Below are positions 60,621-64,000 of a stretch of DNA of 64,000 nucleotides, one piece after another (the first letter of the stretch is position 1; every line of letters begins with the position of its first letter). A program made the position numbers and the translations under genes. The notes beneath the pieces are model-generated. The model saw nothing but the letters and a program-made list of their open reading frames with translations. It made no database searches and had not been told where the DNA came from. Source of the stretch: Antilocapra americana (taxonomy: Eukaryota; Chordata; Mammalia; Artiodactyla; Antilocapridae); contig ML661799.1 of assembly GCA_007570785.1 (NCBI GenBank), positions 657,598 to 721,597 on the forward strand, read 5' to 3'.

Positions 60621-63600
60621 TAGTCTCTCTCTGGAAGAAACATCATTAACGGTTTTAGTAACTGCTATTTTCTGCGGAGAGGAACCTGATAACTGAGGGA
60701 CTGAGGGACAGAGATGGGAGGAAGTATGTTTTCCTTTAAATACCGTTTTTTGTAACTTTTGAAGTCCTTCATTTACCTTGTCGAGGGTTTTCAGGGAGCC
60801 TGATACCTAGTGTTCCTAGTCCCCACCTGAATTCTAGGCCAAGTGAGAGATAAGAGGACTCGGCAGAAAGAGATCAAAGCAGCATCTTTATTACCAACAT
60901 AGGAAAATATAAGCATAAGCCCATAGCTGCAGAACCCTGAACTCCGTGCACTAAGGCAAGTCCCTGCCCCTCCCCACAACCCAAAGGGCAGCTCAGCTGC
61001 CCTCCGGAGTTGAGAAACATACCGTGTGCTCTTAAAATCTGCACCCAAGGGATTAAAAAAGGGGAAGAGCAGAGCAGTCACTTCTGGTTCCCACCCCAAG
61101 ACTCACTCATTAGACAGATCACTCCACCTCTGCCGGGCGTCCCCCACTAAGGAGTGCCCACCAACGGGGCTCAGTCCACGGGGAGGAAAGCTTTGTCCAC
61201 ACATCTCTCTTAAAAATACATTAAGTAATATTTTTGAGAATCAAGGTAAGAAAATTAAGGTTCAAAGAGATGAAATCATTTACCCAGTGTCTCCCAGCTA
61301 GTAGTAAGCGGCAGAACAAAATTTAAGTCCTGTGACTTCAAATTCCTTGCATCTGGCCTCCAAAGTCTTTGCATCTGACCCCCACCGCAAGCTGTCCCAG
61401 AGCCCATACAGTGGCAGAGAAACTAGAAATAAACTAGATTTATTCGAGGGAGTCAGTTCGCTCTGAGAAGGAGCAGCTGCTCCTGACAGCTGGATTTTGA
61501 GGGGAAAACCGAGGAAGAGAGAGTCCGTAAAGGCAGGGCTCCCTCTGTGGAGAGCGGGTTTAGGGAAATGGTCTTGGGAAGAGATGGCAGTGCCACAGCG
61601 CGGTCGGCCGCACGAGGGCAGCAGAGCGCCAGCACTGCGCTTCTCCTCACTGGCTGTGGGATGTGTTGGTTAGCGAGGACTCAGTTTCAGCTGGAACTCT
61701 GAGCAGACTTCAAACAATTCTACCAGCCCTGAAGTTAGAAGCCACATCAGCTTTCCAGTTCAGGGCCAGTACCTTATGAACAGCTTGCAAGAAGATGTAT
61801 AACCATCGTCCTAAGGCCACCCAATACATGAAACATCGGATTAATTCCTCTTCCCCGTTTTATTGAAGCTTCCTATTTTTTTTAACAGCACAACCCTGCA
61901 GTTACAAAGTCTTGATTTTTTTTTGTCTCCCTATCATGAAAAGTGGCACACAACTAGCCTTGCTGAAAGACGAAATGAGTAAATAATTGACCACAGATTC
62001 AACAAGTCTTTGGTATGTAAGGGAAGAAAACAGGCTGTGGATTCAACCGTGGCACCAGAATCAACCTGTAGATTCCCAAAGGAAATAGTTTTCCAGATAG
62101 GTAAGTGCATCTTCCGAGATGTCTATGGATGTCTTCATCTGTCGTGGAAAATTGATGTCTGCTCTCTTACCTTGTGTAGTAGGATGTCCTAACCCACCCA
62201 GCCAAGGATGGATTGCTGTTTGCAAAACCGGTGGGCTAGTGGCTTCTTTGTGAAAATTCAACACACAGCCACAGGAGAAGGATTAGGATCATTTAGTGGC
62301 TGAGGGAAAATACATCACTTCTGATGTTGTTTGATCTGGGACTGGGGAGGGAAGGGGACTGGCTGAGTGGGCATACAGAGGATGGCAGGAATGGGGTCCC
62401 CCTCCCTGCTCTTCCCATCAACCTGCTTGTTGAATAGCTGTGGGTTCCCTACCTATGCAGAGAGGGCTTAGGGCTGAAGGAACTGTGTTCTTAAAAGACT
62501 CTGTGAGAGCCTGGACCCAAACGTGCAGGTGTTTCTAGAACCCTATCCCAGGCCTACCCAGACCGGATGCACTGAGTGTGCCGAGCATGAAGACTGGCCA
62601 AAACCCTCTCAGGAGGGAATGGAAGAGCAGGGTTTTTATGAGGGCAGCAGAAGCAGTGGGGGAGATTCCAGGGTCTGAAATGCAGGAGACACACTCTAGG
62701 GGGAGAGAGGTGTAGATGTGCAGGTGGAAGCTAAGAGTGTAGGTAATCCTGGCACTCATGACAATATCACCACACTTGCACCCACAACTACTGATGCCCT
62801 CATCTTGATTTGTTTCCTGATGTAAATGAATATTTCTCTTAACTTATCACACTTTGGTTTCTTACTGATCAGAAGCAGTGTCCATTTAGTCTGGTGGCAG
62901 TTTCCCAAACTGGTGGCAGTTTCCCAGTCTTTGAGCCAAGAGACTCTGAGAACCTCTGATGTAGCCTCTCTCTCCTTTTCTTTGGGTAAAACAGCACGGA
63001 ATACTAATTCAGAAGTAAACTGGAATATTATACTTTAAAACAAACTTTTCTAGAAATACTTCCCCGGTGATATCCTGAGAGAAGGTAGTCATACCTTGGA
63101 GTTCATTCAACACTTGGTCAGAAATTTATTGGCTAAGGAATACAGTAGAAGTGATCTCCTGGCTCCCCATAGAGATCTGGCCCTCTTCTTCACTTTTGAC
63201 TAGCTGATTGCGTGAGAACTAAGATCTTGAGATGTTATCTGACTGTGGCATTGCTCAGAAGTGGCCGAGCACAACCCCCTGACTGCCTCTGCTTTTACCT
63301 ATATGCAAATGATCGATGGCGAGGTTAGAGGGGCCTTCAGAACACCTGAGATCAGAATCAGTCCCCAAGCTGTGGGCCAATTGTCATGGTGATTCTATAG
63401 TAGCATCATTTTATTTATGAACTTAATAAAAGAAATCTTCAGTCCCATCCGTTCAGTATGAGCCATTGCCTTTGGAGTCAGGACACGTGGAAGGGACTTC
63501 AAAGAGTTGTCTACTTTGTTGGAAATAGAAAAGGAGAATTGAATTGAGATTTATTGCCTACCTCTGCTGGGTGTTTCTGTAGCAAAAATGGCAAACTCTG

Positions 63601-64000
63601 TCATGGGGACATCAGAGGGGTCCAACACCAAAATTTGTTTTCAGGGTGAAAATCAGATATCATGATTTAAAGGACATCAGCTAGTTAGCAGCAAAGCTTA
63701 GTGCATGGGCCCTGCATTCAACTCTCACTAAGCTCTGGTGACATGAATGCAGCTGACCTCCTTCAGAGCCCAGAAGGGACCCTGCTTCAGGCTGCATGTT
63801 CCCATTGCCTGAGTGTGAGGAAGCTGGCTGTGACTAAACCAGATTGTACAATGCCCTGCTAGATAAGAATGAGGGTTGGGGTCCATTGCCTCAACTTATA
63901 TAGCAGCATGCATCTCTCCTTTAGAGTACATACAGTTGACAATTTCACTTGTGTGTGTGTATAAGCTTGTGTCTGAGATGGTTTGCCTACCTCCCACTCT
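60621..64000. other. Unassigned distal stretch
   Basis: No coding exon recognised on either strand. Points seen: a minus-strand AATAAA at 60887-60892, a small GC-rich patch at about 61590-61640 with a CTCF-like site (61608-61622), and a short GT run at 63952-63960. In human the opposite-strand ADORA3/TMIGD3 locus lies next; it probably begins at or beyond the right edge. Confidence 0.4.

Overview
The window is nuclear DNA from a ruminant (a pecoran such as a bovid). Three things support this. Split genes have canonical GT/AG splice sites. The gene order OVGP1 - WDR77 - ATP5PB - C1orf162 matches my memory of human chromosome 1p13. The DNA between genes is packed with ruminant repeats: BovB (RTE-type LINE), Bov-tA and BOV-A2 SINEs, and ruminant L1. 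I cannot name the species from sequence alone.

Layout. 1-4,000: five 5' coding exons of OVGP1 (oviductin) on the minus strand, with a TATA box and an imperfect oestrogen-response-element palindrome; the rest of the gene lies off the left edge. 4,000-21,450: about 17 kb of intergenic repeats, including nested BovB copies, two 5'-inverted L1 copies, a MER20 and a 97-bp tandem duplication. 21,455-30,457: all ten coding exons of WDR77 (MEP50, PRMT5 partner) on the minus strand. 30,458-30,810: a CpG-rich bidirectional promoter with two perfect TCTCGCGAGA palindromes and an ETS site. 30,811-45,540: all seven coding exons of ATP5PB (F-type ATP synthase subunit b) on the plus strand. 45,540-56,430: intergenic repeats and an RPS26 retrocopy with an intact reading frame. 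56,431-59,065: five coding exons of C1orf162, a small single-pass membrane protein with tyrosine motifs. 59,065-64,000: old repeats and unassigned DNA; in human ADORA3/TMIGD3 comes next, on the opposite strand.

The reconstructed open frames are 342 codons (WDR77), 256 (ATP5PB), 138 (C1orf162) and 161 for partial OVGP1. All splice phases join without a break. WDR77 and ATP5PB are housekeeping genes sharing one promoter. OVGP1 is an oviduct-secreted, catalytically dead chitinase relative. C1orf162 looks like a small signalling adaptor.

I found no convincing new multi-gene system. The most interesting points are the shared promoter architecture with a 5'UTR hairpin, the ITIM-type tail of C1orf162, the RPS26 retrocopy made from a message with a distal poly(A) site, and several repeat insertions whose duplications and inversions can be read directly.
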